Assembly (NCBI RefSeq): GCF_029784165.1
Contig: NC_073696.1
Location: forward strand, 150,342,812-150,406,811
DNA: 64,000 bases
Origin: Wyeomyia smithii
Taxonomy: Eukaryota > Arthropoda > Insecta > Diptera > Culicidae
Direction of reading: 5' to 3'
The position numbers and the translations under genes are program-made. The notes under the pieces were generated by a model. It was not told the origin of the DNA. It was given only the letters and a program-made list of their open reading frames with translations, and ran no database searches. Numbering within the stretch: the stretch's first letter is position 1; every line of letters starts with the position of its first letter. Positions 21,663 through 30,603 of the stretch are shown piece after piece.

Positions 21663-22283
21663 AATAGCAACAATGAACACATAACGTTTAGTCAAAAATA
21701 TTTTACGCATCATACAAAATTAGTGTTACAACGTAAAAAGTTGTTTCACGTTCAAAAACAGCACTGACCCATCTTGCCCCGTGATCCATCTTGCCCCTTC
21801 CCCCCTCACCCTACGAAAACAGAAAAAACTGGGTTTAGGGACGTTTTTCGCTTAAAAATGCGTTGCGGCACCAACTTAGCTGGAAACCCAATATCCTTTG
21901 AACAAGGAATAACTTGAAAGAACAACTCGAAATTTTCAGGAAAGTTTAAAAATTTTGTAAAAAATACTTATGATTTTTTTTTTTCAAATTTTCAGTGCTT
22001 CAGAACATAACATTTTTAACATATTGTTTTGAATGGTTACTATTGAAAAAAAAAATCTCAAAAAAAATATTTTCATTAACCACAACTTAGGATGCATCTG
22101 CTGTGAAAATTTCATCAAATTCGATGCGAATTTTTTTAAGAGATGTCTATTTGAAAAACAGATTGACCAGTATTTAAAATGACAATAAAAACTTGAAAAC
22201 TTGCTCAAATTTAATAAAAGTTGGATAATCAATTTCCCGAGAGAAACTCTTAAAGTTTTCAATACAGATAGACAGACAGACAG
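21663..22283. other. AT-rich spacer, no gene seen
   Basis: Includes a TGACCCATCTTGCCCC / TGATCCATCTTGCCCC tandem at 21763-21798, resembling 6595-6637 and perhaps a worn pogo-type terminus. Long A/T runs follow. It ends in a GACA microsatellite (22270-22283). Confidence 0.35.
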
Positions 22284-22309
22284 TAGAGATGATCGTGTTT
22301 GGCTTCTTT

Positions 22310-22550
22310 TCAAACCTGTACTCGACCCGAATCCGAAACTTTTTTTTTAATAAAACCCGAACCCGAAAATTTTATTTGTGTGAAACCCGAACCCGAAACT
22401 CTAAAACTCAAACCCGACCCGAACCCGAGATTTTTTTCTGGGGGTTGATTTTTTGTACCAATTTTGCTGCCTTGCTTTACTTGTTTTATATAATCGGGTT
22501 TTCAGACCTAAACCCGACATTTTCAAACCTGAACCCGACCCGAACCCGAA
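22310..22550. repeat. Left CCCGAA-rich subterminal array
   Basis: Many imperfect AAACCCGAACCCGA units spaced by short A/T-rich segments. Together with the right array (24516-24665) it could form a long stem. Confidence 0.7.
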
Positions 22551-23007
22551 AATTCTTTTTCCCAATGGGTTCGATGATGGCAATTTCGGTCACGGGTTAC
22601 TTTAAACACGTTTTATTATGTCAAAGCCGACGTTTCAAGGATATATTTCCTCGTCCTCAGGGCAACTACGATTAACAGTTTACAATTTACATAGATTAGT
22701 CACACGAATTAAGTTATTACATACACAACTTACAAACAAAACAAACAAGTTCTCGTCAAAATATGGTGCATTGGTGTTAAATTGCTGTTGGTTAACTACA
22801 CTACACTGTGGGTGTCAAATATGTAAAATAATTATTGGTTTGTGACTTTTCAAAATTTAAAAATGCAAACGGATGAGCTACACTTACACAGTATCTTCCA
22901 ACACACATCACACACGATTAAAGCCGTCGGGAAATGTTGCGTCAAAACGGAGAGAAATAATGTTGCAAGACAGAGATAGAGAGTGATAGAGACTGTACTA
23001 GTCTGCA

Positions 23008-23694
23008 TCAACATGTGAGAGATCGCAGCGTGCCGGAGTAAGCGATGCTTAAGTCGTTCGTGTCCGTTCTATAATTTATTGCGGATCTGTCACATGCGAT
23101 GTAGCACATTTCTAATACCTGTAATGCTTGAATCCTGTCATCCGAAGTTAAACTTCTAGTGTTGGCTATATTGAAACTGTGATTCTCTTCTATCGCATGC
23201 TTCATCAACGCCGTCTTTTTAAACTCATCTTCCCTTCCCTCCCTCTCAGTGCTAGAATCTTTATACTGTTCGTAGCGTTTCATGAGAGAGCGGTGCGCGG
23301 CAAGACGGTTCTTCAGTTGCTGTGTAGTCATACCAATGTATGAGCTATCGCAGTCTGCACACGGGATACGGTATATTACGTTTCTTTTTGAAAGATGCGA
23401 AGAAGAGTCTTTGAGTTTCGTGAAAAGTAGTCTGTTGGTTTTGACGCATTTGAAGCTCAGACTGATGTTTTCATGGTTCTTTTTTATACTGCGTGCCAGT
23501 GCGGGTGTGAGGCCGTCAACATGGTGCAAAGATCGATATACTTTCGGTTCCGAGTTTACTTCCTCAACAACGTTATTCGTGCTTCGATTGATAAATCTGT
23601 TGATTAACCGATTTATCAGTGAGCTCGGATAGTTGTTGGTAAGCAAGTGAAAACGTAATATACCGTATCCCGTGTGCAGACTGCGATAGCTCAT
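23008..23694 (-). pseudogene. Penelope-like element, GIY-YIG endonuclease end (minus copy)
   Basis: A 228-codon frame; the first part crosses the junction. Genuine Penelope sequence starts near FHLLTNNYPSSLINRL. The linker ends SLSFKCVKTNRLLF, then the GIY-YIG domain reads NVIYRIPCADCDSSYIGMTT with QQLKNRLAAHR (catalytic Arg region) and HAIEENHSF downstream. The CxxC inside the GIY-YIG motif is typical of Penelope endonucleases. It lacks the whole reverse transcriptase, so it is a truncated fragment. Confidence 0.85.
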
Positions 23695-24026
23695 ACATTG
23701 GTATGACTACACAGCAACTGAAGAACCGTCTTGCCGCGCACCGCTCTCTCATGAAACGCTACGAACAGTATAAAGATTCTAGCACTGAGAGGGAGGGAAG
23801 GGAAGATGAGTTTAAAAAGACGGCGTTGATGAAGCATGCGATAGAAGAGAATCACAGTTTCAATATAGCCAACACTAGAAGTTTAACTTCGGATGACAGG
23901 ATTCAAGCATTACAGGTATTAGAAATGTGCTACATCGCATGTGACAGATCCGCAATAAATTATAGAACGGACACGAACAACTTAAGCATCGCTTACTCCG
24001 GCACGCTGCGATCTCTCACATGTTGA
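23654..24026 (+). pseudogene. Penelope-like element, GIY-YIG endonuclease end (plus copy)
   Basis: Coding from about 23656 matches the minus copy from VIYRIPCADC onward. It differs by one residue near the C-terminus (TDTNN versus TDTND). The first ATG in frame (23703) lies inside the domain, after the YIG motif. The copy begins exactly where the minus copy's unpaired spacer ends. Confidence 0.85.
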
Positions 24027-24515
24027 TGCAGACTAGTACAGTCTCTATCACTCTCTATCTCTGTCTTGCAACATTATTTCTCTCCGTTTTGACGCAACAT
24101 TTCCCGACGGCTTTAATCGTGTGTGATGTGTGTTGGAAGATACTGTGTAAGTGTAGCTCATCCGTTTGCATTTTTAAATTTTGAAAAGTCACAAACCAAT
24201 AATTATTTTACATATTTGACACCCACAGTGTAGTGTAGTTAACCAACAGCAATTTAACACCAATGCACCATATTTTGACGAGAACTTGTTTGTTTTGTTT
24301 GTAAGTTGTGTATGTAATAACTTAATTCGTGTGACTAATCTATGTAAATTGTAAACTGTTAATCGTAGTTGCCCTGAGGACGAGGAAATATATCCTTGAA
24401 ACGTCGGCTTTGACATAATAAAACGTGTTTTAAAGTAACCCGTGACCGAAATTGCCATCATCGAACCCATTAACTATTTATTGGTCAAACAACGCTTAAC
24501 ATTCTTTTTCCCATC

Positions 24516-24665
24516 AAACCCGAACCCGACCCGTACCCGACACCTTCAAAAATTTTAGAACCCAAACCCGACCCGAACCCGACACTTGCAAAAATTTTCA
24601 AACCCGAACCCGACCGGTACGGGTCGGGTTCGGGTTTCAGGTTTGAAAACCCGAAACCCGACCAT
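24516..24665. repeat. Right CCCGAA-rich subterminal array
   Basis: Repeated AACCCGACCCGAACCCGAC units, then the reverse form GGTCGGGTTCGGGTTTC, ending in the hAT-like terminus. It contains a local inverted repeat around ACCGGTACGGGTCGG. Confidence 0.7.
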
Positions 24666-24670
24666 CTCTA

Positions 24671-24891
24671 ACAGACAGACGGATGGGCAGACGGACGGAT
24701 GGACAGAACTCAATTTTTAGATATATAGATTATTATTGAGTACTTATTAAGCTACTCGTTGACGACCTCTTCTAAAAAAAAGACTTCAGACAAGGGTCAA
24801 GCCAAAATTTAACAGCGCATTTTTCTTGCTAATCAAAATTCTTCAAAAACCAAAGTTTTCGAATCTTGATATGATTAAATCTTGTCAAAGG
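24671..24891. repeat. GACA/GACG tetranucleotide run and AT-rich spacer
   Basis: Imperfect (GACA/GACG/GATG)n from 24671 to about 24706, continuous in style with 22270-22283. The rest is unassigned. Confidence 0.6.
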
Positions 24892-24893
24892 TA

Positions 24894-26279
24894 CAGTCAG
24901 GTTTTTTACGCGGATTTTTTACGTGGTTTTGTACGCAGATTTTTGATTTAACGCGGTTTTTTACGCGGATTTTCGAATTACGCGGTTTTTTACGCGATAC
25001 CGCGCTAATTCAAAAAAAATTCACGGATTTTCTAATTAACGTAGGTTGGGAACTAGAAATGTCTAAGTGTTCATTGAGTAAAAGACTTGGTCAAAAAAAC
25101 CGCCGCCTGCGAAAAATCCGAAATGACCGTCAAAACGGACAATTTTAAATACCGTGAAATGGGGTGAATGGGTGAAAATTCGTGGTAAAACTACTAATCA
25201 AAAAAATCAATTTTAAATACCGTGAAATGGGGTGAATGGGTGAAAATTCGTGGTAAAACTACTAATCAAAAGATACTGATCTTACAACACTAGGCAATGT
25301 TTACGTGTCCTAAAATGCAACTTTCGTAAAATTCGCATACCTGTCAAAGTTAAATTTTGCATGCCCGGTTCCATTTTACATATTTTGGAAAAATTCTTCT
25401 AACTCAGTCAAAACTCAATCAAACTTGATCAAACAAGTTTTCAAATAATGAAAAACAGGATTGAATTTACTCAAAGTAACCTTAATTAAGGGTTAATTAC
25501 GTTTAATTTGGAGGAGTGAGTAAAGTTTGATAAAAACTCAAAAAATATTATTTTCAACAATGATTATTTAATACCATTAAAGTAATACTAATGAATTCAC
25601 AGGAAACCACAAAGATTTCAATTTCGCTTTCAGATTTTTGAGCTTTTGCAACAAACCGAATTGAAATCGATCTAACGATGATCAAATTTAGCAAATTTAG
25701 CAAACTGCTGCTCGTGAACCAAAATGAATAAATTTTAACTTTAAATATAGTTATTTCCGTTTTCAAACTATCTGTGAATGATATTTCAAGTTCAGAAATC
25801 ATCATTTATCATGATCATATCGAAAAAAGCACATTTCCACTAGAATCTATGGATTTCAATGGTAATCAATTTCACCCCGAGTTGTCTCATAGCACCTCAT
25901 AGAATTCTAGAATTTATTTCATGAAGTAGACGATAGGAATTTCACCAATAGCGATAGAAGATTCCTAGAGCACATACCAGTACTTGTTTTATATAGAAAC
26001 CATTTCGGGAAAAAAGTACATGAAGCTATTTAATTGGAAGATATTATAAAATTTGATCAATTTGACCCCGTTTCATGGTACTGGTTGTAGAGTCTCTGTT
26101 TTTTTGTTTTTTTTTAAGCCTTTTTTAGATTTTTCAATTACCGCGGTTTTTTACCCGGATTTTTTAAATTACGCGGTTTTTCACGCGTATTTTCGAATAT
26201 ACGTGTTTTTTACGCGGATTCGAATTAACGCGGTATTTTTTACGAGGTATGTATCCCCCGCGTGAAAAAAGCCTGACTG
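24894..26279. mobile_element. TA-flanked MITE with CAGTCAGG/TTTTTTACGCGG termini
   Basis: CAGTCAGGTTTTTTACGCGG at the left and the inverse CGCGTGAAAAAAGCCTGACTG at the right, flanked by TA (24892-24893 and 26280-26281). This fits a Tc1/mariner or pogo-type target duplication. Subterminal regions hold many ACGCGGATTTT/ACGCGGTTTTT units. No transposase is present. A related truncated copy begins at 61629. A second TIR element sits inside at 25150-26080. Confidence 0.85.
25150..26080 (+). mobile_element. Nested TIR element (TACCGTGAAATGGGG ends)
   Basis: Left TACCGTGAAATGGGGTGAA and right inverse TTGACCCCGTTTCATGGTA match at 16 of 19 positions. A 68-bp direct duplication repeats the left terminus at 25150 and 25218. 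The interior matches 1-695 and part of 61800-62047. Non-coding. Confidence 0.75.
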
Positions 26280-26310
26280 TATCTAACATTTCTTGTATTT
26301 CTATATTTTT

Positions 26311-26324
26311 CCTCTTATTTTCAG
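26311..26324 (+). promoter_or_regulatory. Splice acceptor of the downstream exon
   Basis: The pyrimidine-rich stretch TCCTCTTATTTTCAG-like sequence precedes G at 26325. The open frame of the following exon runs in phase 0 to this AG, and the upstream MITE ends 45 bp earlier, placing that MITE in the intron. Confidence 0.6.
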
Positions 26325-27746
26325 GAACACGAAAAGGTATGTCTTACCCCAAAAATGGATCAACAAGAGAGTGATGATGATGATGTTATATATTGTGGTA
26401 GTGAAATGTTACCAGCACCTATTCTACCAGATATCAGAAACTCGGCATCCAACGTACAAAGCATGTCTTCGTTCCTTTTAAATTTCAATCTTATTAGAAA
26501 AATTAATTCACTGTCTATGCAATCAACCCATGGCAGTAATTATTCGTTCAACCATCATAAAATCAATGTTATGGACAGCTCTTCTGAAAAGCTTCGACAT
26601 TTACCTCGGCGTACAAGAAATGTGGTTACGCTAACAAAATGTACTTCGATACCCCTTTCATCGCCGTGTGGACAATTTCTTTTAAAAAGCATCAAAACCG
26701 TGATGTCCAGCGACTATCGACGAGAGCGTTTGGAACGCTTAGAACGATTTTGTTTTGCACCACCATTAGTTAAGGATGGGACTGTTGTTATAAATAGACC
26801 GAAATGGATGCATAGAAGTAAAATAAACCAAAACGTAACAATATCTTATAAGAAAAACCCAGATGAGCCATATAACGCACATTATTTTAAGTTTCCTCGG
26901 CGTCAATTTTCTGTACAATGCAAAAAAAAAAATTTTTTGTTCTATAACAAGTTACTACTTGATAAATGTAAACCATGTGCGATAAAGTTAAAAAAACTGT
27001 CAGCCCAAGAAATAGAAGATCGAAATATTGATATCAGGCTTAAAATTCTCGACATCACTAAGACTGAGATGTCCTGTGTAGAACATAAAGGAAAAAAAAC
27101 AGATGTAAAACATGTGGTTGTGGATTGCATTGATTTGTGTTCATCGGGAGATGAGGAAATAGAATTGAATTACGGCGACAGTGCGAACCGAAATTCATTA
27201 AATATAGGTAGCATTCGGCAATTCACTATGAATATTTCTACGCAGGTTACGCCAACAATAGATGTTTATTCTAACTCGCTGCCTTGTTTTCGACACGATT
27301 TCGATAAGCCCAATGATTGTCAGGTGATCCAACCATTAACTCCCACATTACATCTATTTTCTAGTGTTTGTAGCGATACTAAAGGGGACTCCACCCTGAT
27401 ATCTAATATATCACATGTGATAGACATCGAATCAGCGGATTCAACAGTTGAAATGAGCGATCATTTCCTGACCAATTTGGAAAACCTAACGGACGTAAAA
27501 GAAAATAGGGTGAATGATTGGCTAATTGATACTGCCATTACTAGTGGGCGCTCAATTCAGGATTCGCAAACACATTCACAATTTCCATCAAACATTATAT
27601 CTCGAGGGTCTAGTACGTTGGTCAAGACATCATCTCAAAATAATGGGTCCGAATCGTTACCACCGCTAAATAAGCTGGAGAATACTGAATTACCTGGTCC
27701 AGAAAATAGCATTAGGCAGCGAACAGTCACTAGAATTGATATCTAA
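26325..27746 (+). CDS. Terminal coding exon of an unrecognised host gene, SIM-like motifs
   Basis: Not recognised. The frame is open from a splice acceptor through EHEKVCLTPK to ATG 26355 and on to the stop at 27744-27746: 463 codons from that ATG, plus 10 upstream. ATG 26355 could be the start, or translation may enter from an earlier exon. The N-terminus is acidic (QQESDDDDVIYCGSE). The middle is Lys/Arg-rich, with RRERLERLERFCFAPPLV and FKFPRRQFSVQCKKKN. The C-terminal half is Ser/Thr/Asn-rich and probably disordered. Three segments look like SUMO-interaction motifs: DDDDVIYC, VVVDCIDLCSSGDEEIEL and SHVIDIESAD. No transposon domain is visible, and codon-scale openness contrasts with the decayed surroundings. 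A transposon-derived protein is not excluded. Confidence 0.65.
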   Translation, partial: EHEKVCLTPKMDQQESDDDDVIYCGSEMLPAPILPDIRNSASNVQSMSSFLLNFNLIRKINSLSMQSTHGSNYSFNHHKINVMDSSSEKLRHLPRRTRNVVTLTKCTSIPLSSPCGQFLLKSIKTVMSSDYRRERLERLERFCFAPPLVKDGTVVINRPKWMHRSKINQNVTISYKKNPDEPYNAHYFKFPRRQFSVQCKKKNFLFYNKLLLDKCKPCAIKLKKLSAQEIEDRNIDIRLKILDITKTEMSCVEHKGKKTDVKHVVVDCIDLCSSGDEEIELNYGDSANRNSLNIGSIRQFTMNISTQVTPTIDVYSNSLPCFRHDFDKPNDCQVIQPLTPTLHLFSSVCSDTKGDSTLISNISHVIDIESADSTVEMSDHFLTNLENLTDVKENRVNDWLIDTAITSGRSIQDSQTHSQFPSNIISRGSSTLVKTSSQNNGSESLPPLNKLENTELPGPENSIRQRTVTRIDI

Positions 27747-28235
27747 CAATAATCCTTCAACAAATTAGGTGCAACGATGACGCCTTTCTGTATTTTTTAT
27801 TTCAGGGCGAAGAATGATACCTATTTTGTTCTTAATCCTTGACTTTTTATGTTTTCATCAAAACTTAAACATTTTTTTTTTGTATCGAAGTAGGGCTTAT
27901 TATTACTATTCGTAGTAACCAAATTACCTTTATTCATGTCATATCAGTTAAATTTATAGATATCAATATGTATGTAACATGAAATAAAATACATTGTTTT
28001 TAGAAGTAAGTGTACTTTTTTTTTATCTAACCTGTCCAAAAAATTTTTAAATATTTTAAAACGATTCTCCAGGTTTATTTTGCCTTTAAAAACGCAGAAA
28101 TGTATTGATTTCCTTTGCAATAGTGATTTTAATGACATAATTGATTTGTGTTGAGATAATTTTCTATTATTCAACGTGTGGAAATGTAAAATACAGTAAA
28201 AACTGTGATTTGAATATTTGCAATAAAACCATTAA
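27747..28235 (+). other. Probable 3' UTR and polyadenylation region
   Basis: AT-rich sequence after the exon stop. Candidate signals are AATAAA in TGAAATAAAATAC (about 27980) and in CAATAAAACC (about 28220). The 76-residue minus-strand frame at 27944-28174 has no recognisable features. Confidence 0.45.
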
Positions 28236-28515
28236 AGCTATTGTACTACATGCCTTCTGGAATTTGACCTTCGGTTTATTAGCTTAGCCTAGCTTGACTG
28301 ACTGCACATATCAATGGTTGCACTCCGTGATTGATCCGAATCAGTAAAGTTGCATAGTGAGTCAACAGAATGGGACTTGGTAAAATCATAATAACGCGTG
28401 CAACTTTTGTTATAAACCGACCACAGCGAGTATAAACCTGAACACGTCGAACGAATACACTGGTGTGTGTGAATGAACTAAATCACCTATTGAATCCAGA
28501 AGTTAGCAAAGCTTC
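28236..28515. other. Unassigned, no gene seen
   Basis: No repeat boundary or coding signal recognised; the CAAAGCTTC target duplication of the next element ends at 28515. Confidence 0.35.
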
Positions 28516-28726
28516 GGGTCAGGACAACGAAACTCGAAAGGCTGAAACCCGAAAGGCTGAAACCCGAAAGGCTGAAACTCGAAAGACTGGAAAGTATGTA
28601 TCATAACGAAAGGCTGAATGCACAAATGGCTGAAATCACAAAAGGCTGAATGAACGAAAGGCTGAAACTTTTGTAACTTGAATCATGATCGTTGAAAAAT
28701 TCGGACACATGGATAGCAAATCTTAA

Positions 28727-29926
28727 GGGGTTATATCTACCAAAATTTTTTTTTCTTGTCATTTTTTATTGGCTTAAATCATGCTAAAACTATCCTAGAA
28801 TCAAAATCCACATCGCTCAAGTACTGATCTAAACTCAAAATTCGTTTAAACCTATTTTTACCGAACAATTTTCACGATCCAAAAAAACATTTTCGAGGCT
28901 TTGTAAACTAGTAGAAGTTACCTATGATCGATATCGTGTTTCAAATTTGTAGTATAGACGTCGCTGCATCAAGCTTCGACCGTTATAGCGTCTTTACAGC
29001 ACGTGTTTACTCACAATTTCCATTTGTTTAGTACAATTTCCATTTGTTTAGTCAGCCGTTCTCGTTATGTACGTTTTTTGTTTGAGTTTTTTTGTTACTT
29101 TTCAACTGTGAGTCATACTCAAAAGTACTTAAATATGAGTGACAAGTTTTAGTTTTGCGTGGGATCGGACGCCAACTGCGTCAAAGTCACTGAGCGTCGC
29201 ATGTCTGATACCACGAAAGAGCGTAGGCGCAGCCTTAGATCAGTTAAATAAAAGGAAGAAGAGGAAGATAAAGCCCAGAAAGGAAAACTTTGCGGCTCAG
29301 GGGTAGCTGACTGAAGGTTAAAAAATTATTAGGGGCTTTACTGTTGCGATTCTTAAGATTTATAGCAATTTGAAACTTTAAACGCGTTTTTCTCAAAACC
29401 ATGTTTTCAAAATCGGCGAGCAGTAGAACTGAAAAAGTTTACATCCGATTGACTTGAAATTTTAACTGTAGCTTCTTCATTAACTTATCTAGTGAAGTAC
29501 ACACGATTTTAGCGATTGATTACCAGCAACTAAAGTTATAAACAATCGAAGTCGATTTTTTTGTCGAAACAGAATTTTTTTTTCAAACCGTTGCCATTTT
29601 GCGAAGAAAAATTCTAAAAATATAATCATGTGTACGTCACTAGCGATACTTATGTAGATAATGAAAAAAATTTTGTTTTGGTTATAGGTGGAGTTGGGCA
29701 CGACTTCTACTGCTCGCCGCGGAACAACTTTTAAAAAAAGCGCTTCACGGCAATCGCTGCACAGCCGCCATTTTGTAACAAAAATAGCAATAAAAATATT
29801 TTTTCTATTCTGCAAGAGTTGCTCAATCCAATAATATATTACTTTATATACCTTACATCTCAAATGTCCTGTAAAAAAAATCATGAAAAAAGCCTTGTTT
29901 TTTGAGCATTTGGTAGATATAACCCC
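28727..29926. mobile_element. TTAA-flanked element with GGGGTTATATCTACC ends
   Basis: TTAA at 28723-28726 and 29927-29930; inverted ends GGGGTTATATCTACCAAA. Inside, GGCGAGCAGTAGAA (about 29414) and its inverse (about 29704) form a second inverted pair. A short plus-strand stretch at about 29125-29310 reads like decayed protein: a Lys/Arg/Glu-rich helix, then CGSGVAD after a stop. It might be a transposase C-terminus, but this is weak. TTAA targets are typical of piggyBac-type transposition, though these termini are not the usual CCC start. Confidence 0.65.
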
Positions 29927-30039
29927 TTAAGAAGGTGACAGAGCTCAATGTTCGAGTAATAATTGGTTTGTGCAATGGAAAATTAATTTTCGGCAACATT
30001 TGAATCTATACGCACTTGACTCTTGTACACGTTTCCTAG

Positions 30040-30210
30040 ATGAGACGGCCGAAGGCCGCGAGTATGCGCCGGCGACCCGCCTTCGGAAGCGCCGGCCACT
30101 GCGGGGGGCAGCCCCCCGCAGAAATCACCTCTGTATAGGTTCGTTCGTTTTCCTAGGTCTACTGACTCGTAGGGGTGATCCTCTAGTTTAGTCCGAACGA
30201 GCGATAGCGA
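30040..30210. other. GC-rich palindromic island
   Basis: Unlike all surrounding DNA in composition. Contains CGGCCGAAGGCCGCGAGT, GCGCCGGC..GCGCCGGCC and the perfect hairpin TGCGGGGGGC-A-GCCCCCCGCA (about 30100-30120). Related CGGCCGTAGGCCGCGAGT recurs at about 30402-30419, on the other side of the small MITE. No rRNA, tRNA or coding match recognised. The small frames across it in both strands are not credible genes. Confidence 0.6.
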
Positions 30211-30214
30211 GTAA

Positions 30215-30371
30215 GGGGCCATCCACATACCACGTGGACAGCTTGGGGAGGGGGGGGGGGTTGTGGAATGTCCTCGGTCCTTACAAAAAAAAAAAAGAAT
30301 TTTTATGGGCATTTGTCCACGGGGGGGTAATAATCGTTAAAAATCTGTCCACGTGGTGTGTGGATGGCCCC
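30215..30371. mobile_element. 157-bp MITE, GGGGCCATCCACA termini, TAA target duplication
   Basis: Inverted ends GGGGCCATCCACATACCACG and CCACGTGGTGTGTGGATGGCCCC pair almost perfectly and include CCACGTGG. TAA flanks both sides (30212-30214 and 30372-30374), as for PIF/Harbinger-type insertion. G-rich and A-rich tracts lie inside. An older copy is at 3174-3319. Confidence 0.8.
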
Positions 30372-30603
30372 TAAGGACAGCATACATCTCAGAAAATCGA
30401 GTCGGCCGTAGGCCGCGAGTGGTTTTTTAGAAATGAACTTTGTGAATTTCAGCATTATGATTTTTCAGCTTTTCGTGATTCAGCCTTTCGTGTTTTTCAG
30501 CCTTATGTAGCTTTCAGCCTCTCGTGATTTCAGCCTTTCGTGTTTCAGCCTTTTGAGTTTCAGCCTTTCGTAGTAGACCCCAAAGCTTCATGCATCCAGA
30601 GCT

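Larger units (their letters stand above)
22565..24500. mobile_element. Two Penelope-like fragments as an inverted pair
   Basis: A 13-bp target duplication, ATTCTTTTTCCCA, occurs at 22552-22564 and 24501-24513. Inside, a minus-strand copy (22566-about 23652) and a plus-strand copy (about 23654-24471) are near-perfect inverted repeats over about 815 bp, with a 273-bp unpaired centre belonging only to the minus copy. Each includes the GIY-YIG coding end and the same 3' UTR. A short unique tail, about 24473-24500, adjoins the right duplication. Both copies are 5'-truncated and lack the RT core. Confidence 0.85.
22284..24670. mobile_element. hAT-type element with CCCGAA arrays, carrying Penelope copies
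   Basis: Left terminus TAGAGATGATCG, right terminus complementary to TAGAGATGGTCGGG. Flanking 8-bp copies of ACAGACAG lie at 22276-22283 and 24671-24678, which fits a hAT target duplication; the flank is itself a GACA repeat, which weakens this. Subterminal sequence on both sides is built from ACCCGAACCCG units in inverted orientation. The centre is occupied by the insert 22565-24500. No transposase is present. Confidence 0.65.
28516..30580. mobile_element. Foldback element built of CGAAAGGCTGAAA units
   Basis: Flanked by 9-bp copies of CAAAGCTTC (28507-28515 and 30581-30589), a length usual for Mutator-like elements. The left end begins GGGTCAGGACAACGAAA; the right end is the inverse of GGGTCTACTACGAAAGGCTG. 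Next to each end sit tandem imperfect copies of the 13-mer CGAAAGGCTGAAA: about nine on the left (28536-28670), and about nine inverted on the right (30445-30570). The interior contains two younger MITEs (28727-29926 and 30215-30371) and a GC-rich island. No transposase. Confidence 0.75.

Noticed and set aside
29970..30312. Small frames across the GC-rich island on both strands
   Set aside because: Arg/Pro-rich translations of palindromic GC DNA, with no domain and no support from neighbours.
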